DNA from: Oscillospiraceae bacterium
GTDB lineage: Bacteria; Bacillota_A; Clostridia; Oscillospirales; CAG-272
Assembly: GCA_015064195.1 (NCBI GenBank)
Contig: SVSO01000018.1
Span: 1 to 23,060 of the forward strand
DNA: 23,060 nt
Direction of reading: 5' to 3'
Shown here piece by piece: positions 14,411-21,490 of the stretch (its first letter is position 1; each line of letters starts with the position of its first letter). The position numbers were made by a program, and so were the translations under genes. Below the pieces are notes generated by a model. It had not been told where the DNA came from. It did no database searches and was given only the letters and a program-made list of their open reading frames with translations.

Positions 14411-15871
14411 TTAAACCTCCTTGATAATGGGCCGTACCGCGTCGTAAACCTTGCGGTAGGCTTGATAATAATTCTGATAGATTGCCGCACGCGCCGGATC
14501 GGGATAGAAGGTGCGCCCCTCGCGGATGAAGCATTCCTTGGCCGCATGAAGATCGGGATAGCGGCCGATGCCCGTTCCCACCAGCATACACGTTCCGCAC
14601 GTGCCGGCTTCCATGGCGTCGAGGGCGGTGATGGGACGATTCAGAATGTCCGCCTTGATCTGCAGCCAGACTGCGGATCTTGCACCGCCGCCGGTGGCGT
14701 ACAGCTTCTCCGGCAGGATGCCGAAGGAGGCGAGATGCTCTAAATTCAGCATGATCTCATAGGTCACGCCTTCCATCAGCGCTTTGTAAATGTCCGCCGA
14801 GGTGTGCTCCAGCGTCAGACCGAGAATCGCCGCCTTGGAGCCGTTGTCCATGTAAGGATTGGCCGCGCCTGCAAAATGGGGCAGAACCAGCAGTCCCGTG
14901 GGCGCATCCGGCACTTCACGGTCAAGGGCTGCGTAAATGTTCCCCTCGCCTGCATAGCGGCCCGCCAGATTGTCGCGATACCATTTGAGTGCCGCGCCGC
15001 CGGTGAAGGACAGCGCATAGCAGACATAGGTGCCGTCGAATACATAGGGCACGACGGAATAGCCCTCCGCATAAAGAGAGGGATGCTCCGGCACATGGTC
15101 AAACATGGGCGTGACGCATTCCACCGTGCCCGTGCCGTCAACGGCAAGCCCCGGCGAGAGAATGCCCGCACCAACGGCGGCCGCGGTCTGATCGTGGGCA
15201 CCGTTTGCCACGATAAAATCACCAAGCCCGAGGGACGGCTTCACACGACCGGCCGCCGTTCCGGAGGGCACAGGCTTCGATAAAAGCGAAGCGTCAATGC
15301 CCGCCGCAGAAAGGATCTTGGCAGACCAGCATTTATCGCGAATGTCAAGCGCCATCGTCCGCGCGGCAAGCGAGTAGTCGATCTGCGCCGCGCCGGTCAG
15401 CTTGTAGACGATAAAATCTTCCATTAATAATATGCGCCGGACACGCGACCAGATCTCCGGATGATGACGGCGCACCCACATGAGCTTCGGAAGGGAGTAC
15501 ATGGAGTGCGGCTTCACACCGGAAATGCGGGTGAGCGTGTCTTCGCCCAGCACACCGCACAGCTCCGCACATTCATCAGCACCGCGCGGATCGGTGTAAA
15601 GCATGGACGGGAGAAGAACATCGTCGTTCTCGTCAAGAAGAACAAAGGATTCGCCGAAAGAGGTGACACCGACAGCGGCAAGATCATGAATGCCGGCACT
15701 CTGGAAAAGAGCAAAAACGGCATCCCAGATCATAGAAGCATCGATTTCATGAGCACCGTTGCAGCGGCTCACATCGTATTCGCGATAAAAATTCTCAATA
15801 AAAGAGCCATCATCGCGATAAACAGACAGCTTGCAGCCGGAAGTACCAACATCAAGACCACCAAGCAGCAT
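14411..15871 (-). CDS. FGGY-family carbohydrate kinase (xylulokinase/fuculokinase-like)
   Basis: This 486-aa protein has the usual FGGY length. The start at 15871 has GGAGG 8 nt upstream. Motifs are LDVGTSGCK (phosphate 1 loop, residues 6-14), TSFGESFVLLD, NGAHDQTAAAVGAG with the catalytic base Asp227, DGTGTVE (245-251) and ATGGGARS (adenosine loop, about 390). It transfers phosphate from ATP to a ketose or polyol. Placed after an L-fucose/L-arabinose-type isomerase and before a class II aldolase, it should phosphorylate the ketose the isomerase makes. The substrate cannot be assigned. It is separated from the isomerase by a 297-nt gap packed with palindromes, and a weak promoter (TTGTGC, 17 bp, TGTAAT at 15919-15891) may serve it separately. 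Confidence 0.87.
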   Translation of the reverse strand: MLLGGLDVGTSGCKLSVYRDDGSFIENFYREYDVSRCNGAHEIDASMIWDAVFALFQSAGIHDLAAVGVTSFGESFVLLDENDDVLLPSMLYTDPRGADECAELCGVLGEDTLTRISGVKPHSMYSLPKLMWVRRHHPEIWSRVRRILLMEDFIVYKLTGAAQIDYSLAARTMALDIRDKCWSAKILSAAGIDASLLSKPVPSGTAAGRVKPSLGLGDFIVANGAHDQTAAAVGAGILSPGLAVDGTGTVECVTPMFDHVPEHPSLYAEGYSVVPYVFDGTYVCYALSFTGGAALKWYRDNLAGRYAGEGNIYAALDREVPDAPTGLLVLPHFAGAANPYMDNGSKAAILGLTLEHTSADIYKALMEGVTYEIMLNLEHLASFGILPEKLYATGGGARSAVWLQIKADILNRPITALDAMEAGTCGTCMLVGTGIGRYPDLHAAKECFIREGRTFYPDPARAAIYQNYYQAYRKVYDAVRPIIKEV

Positions 15872-15920
15872 ACATCATACCTCCAAACAAATTACAAATA
15901 GCGCACCATGTTCGCACAAA

Positions 15921-15942
15921 CTCTGCAAACAAGTTTGCAGAG
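15921..15942. repeat. Perfect 10-bp inverted repeat
   Basis: CTCTGCAAAC (15921-15930) and GTTTGCAGAG (15933-15942) flank a 2-nt centre. It lies just outside the larger palindrome cluster, upstream of the kinase. There is no T run on either side, so a simple intrinsic terminator is unlikely. Confidence 0.85.
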
Positions 15943-15953
15943 ACAGTTGCCGG

Positions 15954-16152
15954 GGTAGGGGACCAGCAAAGCCCTGTGGGCTTTGCATGGAAGAATTTCG
16001 CAAGCTTGCGAAATTCTTCTAAGCAGACCGCACTGCGGTCTGCTGGCTGCCTCTGTAGTTATTCCGCGCAGAGACTAACCGTCTGTTAGCGATAGCGTTG
16101 AATAAAGTTCTTTGCGGAGCTTTCTTACAAGAAAGCGACCGTATCCCCTACC
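15954..16152. repeat. Clustered-palindrome element with terminal inverted repeats (possible MITE/REP-like element or structured RNA)
   Basis: The outer arms GGTAGGGGA (15954-15962) and TCCCCTACC (16144-16152) are perfect inverted repeats 199 nt end to end. Inside, in order, are: GCAAAGCCC with GGGCTTTGC (15966-15986, 3-nt loop); a perfect 30-nt palindrome (15990-16019, arm GAAGAATTTCGCAAG); AGCAGACCGCA with TGCGGTCTGCT (16022-16044); CTCTG with CAGAG (16051-16073); CTAAC with GTTAG (16075-16089); and GCTTTCTT with AAGAAAGC (16119-16136). This makes a closed multi-branch fold if transcribed. No ORF is present. It may be a dispersed non-autonomous repeat or an RNA controlling the operon. Confidence 0.75.
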
Positions 16153-16168
16153 GAACAAGTCTGAATTC

Positions 16169-17566
16169 CTAAATCTCCATCACATCATAGCCAAGATAAT
16201 ACAGGAACGCCTCACGAAGGATCAGCTCGAGATGGCCAACACCGACAACGGTGTGGTGGCGGAAACCTTCGCGGCCCAGCTTGAGGAGCTTTTTCTGGAG
16301 ATTTTCGATCTTGGCAACACCGCCGCAGCCGAAGAAGGCTTCTTCGATGGGCTCGCCGGTGAATGCGCCTTCGCCGATGTAGAAGGTCAGCTTGCCGTCT
16401 TCCGTCTTGCAGTTGGAGTAGGTCATGTCGAATGCACGGATGCGGCCTTCGTTGGAGCCCCAGCCGCAGCCCGGATTGCCCTTGGCGAACATCTTGTGGT
16501 CGGTCACACAACCCTTGCCCTCCATCAGCGACTGCGCAGTGGAGCCGCAGTGGAACAGGATCACCTTGTCGGGATCGTCGCCGTAGTTGTTGTTCCAGTC
16601 AACGCAGGCGGTGGGCTGTTCGGCGGCAAGCTGCATGGAGTACATATTGATGGCGGAGCAGAGATCGATTTCGCAGGAGGCAACAATGCCGCGATCGTTC
16701 AGCTCAGATAACAGTACACAGGGCGCAATGCCGAGAATGTCATGCATTTCATCCCAGCAGCGGAGGGTCACACAGTCGAGACGGTATTCCTTGATGTAGC
16801 GGTCGATGATGACGGAAACTTTCGCAAGCATGGTCAGCTTGTCGTCCGGCACAAAGGAGCAGTCCGTGTATTCGCAGAGACGGATCTTCTTCAGCAGAAC
16901 GTCCGCATCCTTGTCGGAAAGTGCCTGAACCTTGAAGATCAGCTCCGACAGATCGAAGGTGTCAACGGTGATGCCGTATTTCTGGAGCGTGATTTCATCG
17001 TAGCGAACCGTCTTGAACTTGGATGTGCGCGCACCGATGGCACCGATGGTGAAACGGCGCATTCCGTTCACAACGCGGCAGATGGCGGCAAAATCGCGGA
17101 GATTCTGCGCAAAGGCTTCGCTGTACGGATGCACAACGTGAGGCTCAAGGGCGGTGTAGGGAATGCCGTACTGATGGAAGCAGTCCTCAATGGAGAATTT
17201 GCCGCAGTAGGAGTCGCGGCGATGCTCGAAGTCCATCTTGCCGATCTCGTCCGGATAAGCCTGCAGAAGAATGGGCTTGCCCGCATCGCGGAGTGCGGCA
17301 ACTGCACCGTTTTCATCGGAGAAGTTGGGCATGGAGAGGATCACGCCGTCGTATTCGCCCTCGTGGGATTTCAGCCACTCGGCATAGGCCCAGCCTTCCT
17401 CGCGGGTCTCAACGGCACCGTAGCGCGTCATGTCAGCCGGCGGCATCAGATAAGCATAGCCCGCATCGGTGACAGCCTTGGCTACCTCCTCCCGTGCCGA
17501 TTCGATGAGCGTTTCCGGGAAAAATCCCCGGTTTCCGAAGTAAAGCGCAAAGGTCATCTGTTTCAT
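16169..17566 (-). CDS. L-fucose/L-arabinose isomerase family sugar isomerase
   Basis: This is a 465-aa protein of the short FucI-related group (classical E. coli FucI is near 590 aa). The start at 17566 has AGGAGG 8 nt upstream. Family features are an N-terminal substrate-domain with GVILSMPNFSDENGAV (74-89), IGAIGARTSKFKTVRYDE (174-191), CWDEMHDILGIAPCVLLSEL (270-289) and probable metal ligands Glu299 and Asp301 (ASCEID) and His339 (LFHCGS). It converts a free aldose to a ketose in the cytoplasm. It is the first gene of the isomerase, kinase, mutarotase-like, aldolase series. The gene faces a PocR-AraC regulator, and I find no good sigma-A promoter upstream, which would fit activation by that regulator. 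The sugar is not assignable. Confidence 0.85.
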   Translation of the reverse strand: MKQMTFALYFGNRGFFPETLIESAREEVAKAVTDAGYAYLMPPADMTRYGAVETREEGWAYAEWLKSHEGEYDGVILSMPNFSDENGAVAALRDAGKPILLQAYPDEIGKMDFEHRRDSYCGKFSIEDCFHQYGIPYTALEPHVVHPYSEAFAQNLRDFAAICRVVNGMRRFTIGAIGARTSKFKTVRYDEITLQKYGITVDTFDLSELIFKVQALSDKDADVLLKKIRLCEYTDCSFVPDDKLTMLAKVSVIIDRYIKEYRLDCVTLRCWDEMHDILGIAPCVLLSELNDRGIVASCEIDLCSAINMYSMQLAAEQPTACVDWNNNYGDDPDKVILFHCGSTAQSLMEGKGCVTDHKMFAKGNPGCGWGSNEGRIRAFDMTYSNCKTEDGKLTFYIGEGAFTGEPIEEAFFGCGGVAKIENLQKKLLKLGREGFRHHTVVGVGHLELILREAFLYYLGYDVMEI

Positions 17567-17599
17567 GGTACATTCCTCCTGAAATTTTAAAGATTGTAC

Positions 17600-17628
17600 T
17601 TGTATTTTATCACAATCTGTGGTATAAT
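17600..17628 (+). promoter_or_regulatory. Promoter of the PocR-AraC regulator
   Basis: TTGTAT (17600-17605), a 17-bp spacer and TATAAT (17623-17628) preceded by TGG form an extended -10 promoter. The leader of about 50 nt contains CCGAAAT and GCGAAAACG. Confidence 0.65.
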
Positions 17629-17682
17629 GATAGGCAATAATATACCGAAATCTGCGAAAACGTACGGAAAGTTGGGATATTT

Positions 17683-18522
17683 ATGGCATTATCATTTCAG
17701 AATGCGGAGCTTATGGAGCTGATGCGGGATTTCAATATTCTTACCGGAATGCGGCTGGTGCTGTTCGATGAAAATTACAACGAGCTGCTGTCTTATCCGG
17801 ATGCCGATGCTATGTTTTGCTCCTGTATGCGGGCGTATCCGGCTTTCGACGGCAAATGCCGCATGAGCGACCGGACGGCGTTCGAGCAGTGCCGCAAAAC
17901 CCGCGCGCTTCATATTTACCGCTGTCATGCGGGTTTTATGGAGGCCACTGCGCCGATTCTCGAAGGCGGACGTATCATCGGCTACCTGATGTTCGGGCAG
18001 ATCACCGACAATCCCGACCGAAAGGCGCTGGAGGAGCAGATCGGGGCGATCTGTCAGGCGTACGGCATGGCGGAATCGGTGAGACGGGAGATGAGCCGCA
18101 TCCGGTATCGCAGTGAGGAGCAGATCCGCGCCGCCGCCAAGATCCTCGATGCCTGCACCGGATACGTGCGCCTGCGGGAGATGGTGCAGCCCTCCGGCCG
18201 ACAGCTCATCGATGCCATCGGACAGTATATCGACGACCATCTCTCCGAGGAGATCACCGTGGCACGGCTGTGCGCGGAGTTTTTCATCAGCCGCACGCGC
18301 CTGTATGAGCTGATGCGGCCGCATATCGACGGCGGGATCGCCGCCTTTGTGCGCACACGGCGGCTTGATAAGGCAAAAACGCTCATCCGAACGACGAAAA
18401 TGTCCATTCCGGAAATCGCCGATGCGGTGGGATTCTCCGATTACAACTATTTTCTGCGGGTATTCCGTCAGCGGTTCGGCATTTCTCCGCGCAAGCTGGC
18501 ATCGGAGCGGGCGGAGGATTAG
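17683..18522 (+). CDS. AraC-family regulator with N-terminal PocR ligand-binding domain
   Basis: This is a 279-aa protein. The N-terminal PocR domain (about residues 5-150) carries the family's cysteine set: Cys46, Cys48, Cys59, Cys70 and Cys81, the last in YRCHAGFMEATAPI, followed by GRIIGYLMFGQ. PocR domains are thought to sense small hydrocarbon-type or sugar-derived ligands. The C-terminal AraC helix-turn-helix pair (about 180-275) includes ITVARLCAEFFISRTRLYELM and IPEIADAVGFSDYNYFLRVFRQRFGISP. The ribosome site is weak. It reads away from the isomerase operon, its likely target, and its stop overlaps the convergent LacI gene by 4 nt. Confidence 0.88.
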   Translation: MALSFQNAELMELMRDFNILTGMRLVLFDENYNELLSYPDADAMFCSCMRAYPAFDGKCRMSDRTAFEQCRKTRALHIYRCHAGFMEATAPILEGGRIIGYLMFGQITDNPDRKALEEQIGAICQAYGMAESVRREMSRIRYRSEEQIRAAAKILDACTGYVRLREMVQPSGRQLIDAIGQYIDDHLSEEITVARLCAEFFISRTRLYELMRPHIDGGIAAFVRTRRLDKAKTLIRTTKMSIPEIADAVGFSDYNYFLRVFRQRFGISPRKLASERAED

Positions 18523-19472
18523 CTCGTTTGGCGGATGATGAGCTTTTGTGAGATGGAAATGCGGCGGGGCGGCGCGGTGGGATCGTTGATGCTGCGCAGG
18601 AGCATTTCCGTGATCAGCTCCGCATATTGATCGTGATCCACGTCCATGGTGGAAAGTCCCAGCCGATAGGCTCCGGCGGCGCGCACATCATCCGAGCCGA
18701 TGACCGCCAGCTCGTCCGGCACGTCAATGCCCGCCGCATCTGCCGCATTCAGAACGCCGAGGGCGATGTAATCATAGCTGCAGAGGATGGCATCCGGCGG
18801 CTCGGGCAGGGAAAAGAGGGTGGAAAATCCGTCCGCGCCCGCCTGTGCAAAGCGGAAGCCGGATATGCACACATACCGCTCATCATAATCCGGGACATAT
18901 TCGCGGATGAGACAGCGGAAGGCCTGCGTCTTACTGCCGGTGTTCCTCTCGCCGATGTAGGCAATGCGGCGGCGTTTTTTCGAGAGCAGATATTCGATCT
19001 TGTCCCGGATACCGCTGACAAAATCGATGCTGACCCAGCTGTGCCCGGAGATGGAGGGGATATATGAGCCGATGTGGATGACAGGCAGATGCCGGATTTC
19101 GAGGGGACTTTCGATGTCCGAGACGATGATGCCGCATATGCCGCGCAGGGAGCGGACGATGCGGTGAATGCCCTCGTAATCCCGGGCGAATTCTGTGGTG
19201 GCGCTCACCATGTCAAGCCCGCGCGCCTGAAGTGCATGAAAGAGACAGCTGAGTGTGCGGCCGTAGTATTCGCTGTGATATTCCGGCACAATGACCAGCA
19301 CGGTGCGCCCATCGCATCGCCGCTCCCGTTCGATCTTCATACCGTGCTCCCGCATGGCGGCGAGAACGCGCTCTTTTGTCGCCTGACTGATGTCGGGCGC
19401 ATTTTTGATTGCTTTGGAAACGGTTGCCGGCGTGATGCCCAGCAGAGCCGCCAGTTCCTTTTGTGTGATGAT
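18519..19472 (-). CDS. LacI-family transcriptional regulator with a non-AUG (ATC) start
   Basis: This is a protein of about 317 aa. The N-terminal LacI helix-turn-helix is complete: TQKELAALLGITPATVSKAI, then KNAPDISQATKERVL. The periplasmic-binding-protein-like sensor domain follows (TVLVIVPEYHSEYYG, IIVSDIES, DAILCSYDYIALGVLNAADA, VIGSDDVRAAG). No ATG, GTG or TTG exists between the in-frame stop at 19496 and the helix-turn-helix. Only ATC codons at 19475, 19472 and 19469 follow the strong AAGGAGG (19484-19478). I place the start at 19472 by spacing; 19469 is equally possible. An internal ATG at 19355 would delete the DNA-binding domain. It is divergent from SBP4, its probable target. Confidence 0.82.
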   Translation of the reverse strand: MITQKELAALLGITPATVSKAIKNAPDISQATKERVLAAMREHGMKIERERRCDGRTVLVIVPEYHSEYYGRTLSCLFHALQARGLDMVSATTEFARDYEGIHRIVRSLRGICGIIVSDIESPLEIRHLPVIHIGSYIPSISGHSWVSIDFVSGIRDKIEYLLSKKRRRIAYIGERNTGSKTQAFRCLIREYVPDYDERYVCISGFRFAQAGADGFSTLFSLPEPPDAILCSYDYIALGVLNAADAAGIDVPDELAVIGSDDVRAAGAYRLGLSTMDVDHDQYAELITEMLLRSINDPTAPPRRISISQKLIIRQTS

Positions 19473-19477
19473 GATCG

Positions 19478-19484
19478 CCTCCTT
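19478..19484 (-). promoter_or_regulatory. Ribosome binding site of the LacI gene, next to ATC codons
   Basis: AAGGAGG on the minus strand ends 5 nt before the ATC at 19472 and 8 nt before the ATC at 19469. The promoter at 19491-19519 predicts a transcript starting at about this point, so no upstream start codon could be used. Confidence 0.65.
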
Positions 19485-19490
19485 TCTTTT

Positions 19491-19519
19491 ATTTTATCAC
19501 AGAATTTGTTCATTGTCAA
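19491..19519 (-). promoter_or_regulatory. LacI regulator promoter
   Basis: On the minus strand TTGACA (19519-19514), a 17-bp spacer and TAAAAT (19496-19491) are present. The predicted start near 19484 leaves a leader of only about 10-15 nt that begins at the ribosome site. Confidence 0.72.
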
Positions 19520-19522
19520 GAC

Positions 19523-19534
19523 GCGAAATTTCGT
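19523..19534. promoter_or_regulatory. Palindromic GCGAAATTTCGT site, candidate LacI operator
   Basis: CGAAATTTCG (19524-19533) is a perfect 10-bp palindrome just upstream of the LacI -35 and 73 bp upstream of the SBP4 -35. A near copy, GCGAAATTCGT, lies upstream of SBP5 at 21361-21371. LacI proteins bind palindromes, so both may be operators; this is inference. Confidence 0.35.
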
Positions 19535-19606
19535 AAATCTCTTTGTGGAATCCGTGAATATATGCTTTGGCTGTTTGTGTAAGCATACGAAAATGCTGAC
19601 TTAGGC

Positions 19607-19635
19607 TTGACAAAGCGGCGATTTTCCTGTATAAT
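19607..19635 (+). promoter_or_regulatory. SBP4 promoter (sigma-A consensus)
   Basis: TTGACA (19607-19612), a 17-bp spacer and TATAAT (19630-19635) are a perfect pair. A small hairpin (AGCAT/ATGCT, 19582-19597) lies just upstream. The spacer shares an ATTTT-N-CT pattern with the SBP5 promoter. Confidence 0.8.
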
Positions 19636-19687
19636 TGCCATACGGGATATGAAAATATTTCGCAAATAATAAGAAAGAGGTAAAACT

Positions 19688-21121
19688 ATGAAAAAACAAG
19701 CAATTTCCACCGTTCTTCTGATGGCGATGCTGGCTTCCCTCGCAGCCTGCGGCACAGAAGCATCCACGGACACCACCGCAGCCGACACCACTGCCGAAAC
19801 AACGGTTGCCGAAACCTCCTATATCGATACACTGGAGCAGCGTGACATGGGCGGCCGTGAGATCGTTTTCTACGGTCAGCATTATGAAGCCAGACAGAAT
19901 TTTTATATGGAAGAAAAAGACGGCGAGGTCGCCAACGATTCGATGCATGAGCGCGATCTGGCGGTTGAAGATCGGCTGAATGTGAAGCTGACCTTCCTTG
20001 GCGAGCAGGATCGCGCAGTTGTCAAGAAAACCGCACAGACCTCCATTCTGGCAGGTGATGAGGAGTACAATGTCATCATGACCTCCATTTCGGACGGTAT
20101 GAACACCCTCACCACCGCCGGCGTGCTCTACGACCTGCGCAAGATCCCTCATCTGACGCTGGATTCCGTTTACTGGAACAAGTCCATGTATGAGCGGCTT
20201 GAGATCAACGGCGCGCAGTATTTCACCACCGGCCCGATCTCCTACTGCTTCTATCTCACGCCCATCAATATGCGCGCCAATTTGCGTCTCATCGACGAAT
20301 ATCAGATGGAGGATCCCTATGAGCTGGTGCTTTCGGGCAAATGGACGACGGATAAGCTCTCTGAAATGGCAAAGGATAAGTATCAGGACCTCAATCAGAA
20401 CACGAAGCCCGATGTCGGCGACTTCTTCGGCCTCATCATGGACGGTACCTTCGGCAATGCGCTTTATACCGGCGCCGGTCTTGACACGGTTTCACGTGAG
20501 GGCGGCGAATGCAAGCTGACTCTGGACAGTGAGCCGTCGGTGAACCTGATCGAAAAATATGCATCCCTGTTCGGCGACCGCAATCAGTATTTGAACGACC
20601 TCAACGGCAGCCAGTCGTGGGGAACCGATATCTTCAAGGCCGGCAACTGCATCTTCCAGCCGATGACGATACTCGGTACGCTGAGCCTGCGCGATATGGT
20701 TGACGATTTCGCTATCCTGCCGATTCCGAAGTGGGACGAGGCGCAGAAAGAATACTACACCTCCTGCAACACATGGCTGGCCAGCGGTGTGGCTGTTCCG
20801 ATGAATTGCTCCATCGTTGACGATCTCGGTCTGGTGCTGGAAACCATGGCATACTACTCCTATGAGCTGGTGACACCGGCAGTCTATGAAATCACACTTC
20901 AGGGCAAGGTCAGCCGCGACGACAATTCCGCGAAGATGCTGGACATCATCTTTGAAACTGCGGCATTCGACTTTGTAACCGCGTTCAACTTTGCCAACGT
21001 GGGCAATATGCTCCGTGAGATGGTTACGGGCGACCAGTCGAACTTCATGTCCAAGTATGCGTCTACCAAGGAAAGAGCGCAGAAGGAACTGGATGCAGTT
21101 ATCAAGTTCGGAGAAGAATAA
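19688..21121 (+). CDS. SBP4: extracellular sugar-binding lipoprotein
   Basis: This is a 477-aa precursor starting at ATG 19688 after AAAGAGG. The signal peptide is MKKQAISTVLLMAMLASLAAC, with a canonical LAAC lipobox and Cys21. A Thr/Asp/Ala linker follows. Shared blocks with SBP5 are KIPHLTLDSVYW, DPYELVLSGKW and VYEITLQGKVSRDDNS. The EF-hand-like loop is degenerate here (DLNQNTKPDVGD, 20387-20422), and the otherwise conserved FFN segment after the TPI block reads MRANLR, so ligand contacts may have changed. It is the first of a tandem pair. A 63-aa ORF follows 2 nt after its stop in the same transcript. Capture of a carbohydrate for an ABC importer encoded elsewhere is the likely role. Confidence 0.85.
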   Translation: MKKQAISTVLLMAMLASLAACGTEASTDTTAADTTAETTVAETSYIDTLEQRDMGGREIVFYGQHYEARQNFYMEEKDGEVANDSMHERDLAVEDRLNVKLTFLGEQDRAVVKKTAQTSILAGDEEYNVIMTSISDGMNTLTTAGVLYDLRKIPHLTLDSVYWNKSMYERLEINGAQYFTTGPISYCFYLTPINMRANLRLIDEYQMEDPYELVLSGKWTTDKLSEMAKDKYQDLNQNTKPDVGDFFGLIMDGTFGNALYTGAGLDTVSREGGECKLTLDSEPSVNLIEKYASLFGDRNQYLNDLNGSQSWGTDIFKAGNCIFQPMTILGTLSLRDMVDDFAILPIPKWDEAQKEYYTSCNTWLASGVAVPMNCSIVDDLGLVLETMAYYSYELVTPAVYEITLQGKVSRDDNSAKMLDIIFETAAFDFVTAFNFANVGNMLREMVTGDQSNFMSKYASTKERAQKELDAVIKFGEE

Positions 21122-21123
21122 GC

Positions 21124-21315
21124 ATGAAGTTTGACTACATGGCGCATCTTGGGGATACGGCGTATCTTCAAAGGCAGATCAACGACAATGCGGAGATCGT
21201 CATCCCCCGCGTTGTCACCGATGCTCCCATGGCCATCAAGCTTCACGGCAATCCTGCGAATTTTGTGTACGAGGATATCGACAACAAAAACGGCGAAATT
21301 TTAGGCAGAATCTGA
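21124..21315 (+). CDS. 63-aa protein of unknown function in the SBP4 transcript
   Basis: I do not recognise this small protein. ATG 21124 lies 2 nt after the SBP4 stop, with GGAG in the last SBP4 codons 10 nt upstream. A strong terminator follows its stop. It starts MKFDYMAHLGDTAYLQRQIN, and includes IVIPRVVTDAPMAIKLHGNP and ends NGEILGRI. It has no signal peptide or membrane segment. The base composition at third codon positions resembles its neighbours, so it is probably translated. It may be a stand-alone small protein or the surviving N-terminus of a larger enzyme, as the equivalent place after SBP1 holds a glycoside hydrolase. Confidence 0.55.
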   Translation: MKFDYMAHLGDTAYLQRQINDNAEIVIPRVVTDAPMAIKLHGNPANFVYEDIDNKNGEILGRI

Positions 21316-21322
21316 GCGACAC

Positions 21323-21357
21323 CCCCGGCATCCGGGCTTCCGGATGCCGGGGATTTT
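21323..21357 (+). terminator. Terminator after the SBP4 transcript
   Basis: A perfect 13-bp GC-rich stem (21323-21335 with 21340-21352), a 4-nt loop GCTT and then ATTTTT. It is placed 8 nt after the small ORF. Confidence 0.9.
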
Positions 21358-21360
21358 TGT

Positions 21361-21371
21361 GCGAAATTCGT
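21361..21371. promoter_or_regulatory. GCGAAATTCGT site upstream of SBP5
   Basis: GCGAAATTCGT resembles the GCGAAATTTCGT palindrome in the LacI-SBP4 region with one base deleted. It lies 50 bp upstream of the SBP5 -35. It is a candidate site for the same regulator. Confidence 0.3.
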
Positions 21372-21421
21372 CAACTTTCACCGATAATCATGTTCAAAAT
21401 AAGCTTGTTTGCGGAAGGGGA

Positions 21422-21450
21422 TTGACAAAACAATCATTTTGCTTTATAAT
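21422..21450 (+). promoter_or_regulatory. SBP5 promoter (sigma-A consensus)
   Basis: TTGACA (21422-21427), a 17-bp spacer and TATAAT (21445-21450) form a perfect pair. A second TATAAT at 21462-21467 has no matching -35. Confidence 0.8.
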
Positions 21451-21490
21451 TTTTTTTGTACTATAATTATACTTATGAAAGAGGTTTCAA

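Larger units (their letters stand above)
15872..16168. other. Intergenic gap between kinase and isomerase, filled by a palindrome-rich element
   Basis: I see no coding sequence in this 297-nt gap. It holds the kinase ribosome site, a weak minus-strand promoter-like pair (15891-15919), an isolated inverted repeat (15921-15942) and the clustered palindrome element described separately (15954-16152). Both flanking genes read on the minus strand, so an isomerase transcript would cross all of it. Confidence 0.8.

Noticed and set aside
15891..15919. Separate promoter for the kinase
   Set aside because: The -35 (TTGTGC) matches the consensus poorly; it is noted with the gene but not listed as a feature.
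16005..16019. 13-base match TTGCGAAATTCTT between the palindrome element and the SBP1 leader (1978-1990)
   Set aside because: Several chance matches of this length are expected among all pairs of sites in 23 kb on both strands.
15921..16152. CRISPR array or tRNA-like cloverleaf
   Set aside because: The palindromes differ in sequence from each other, with no repeat-spacer regularity, and no T-loop, anticodon arm geometry or CCA end can be drawn.
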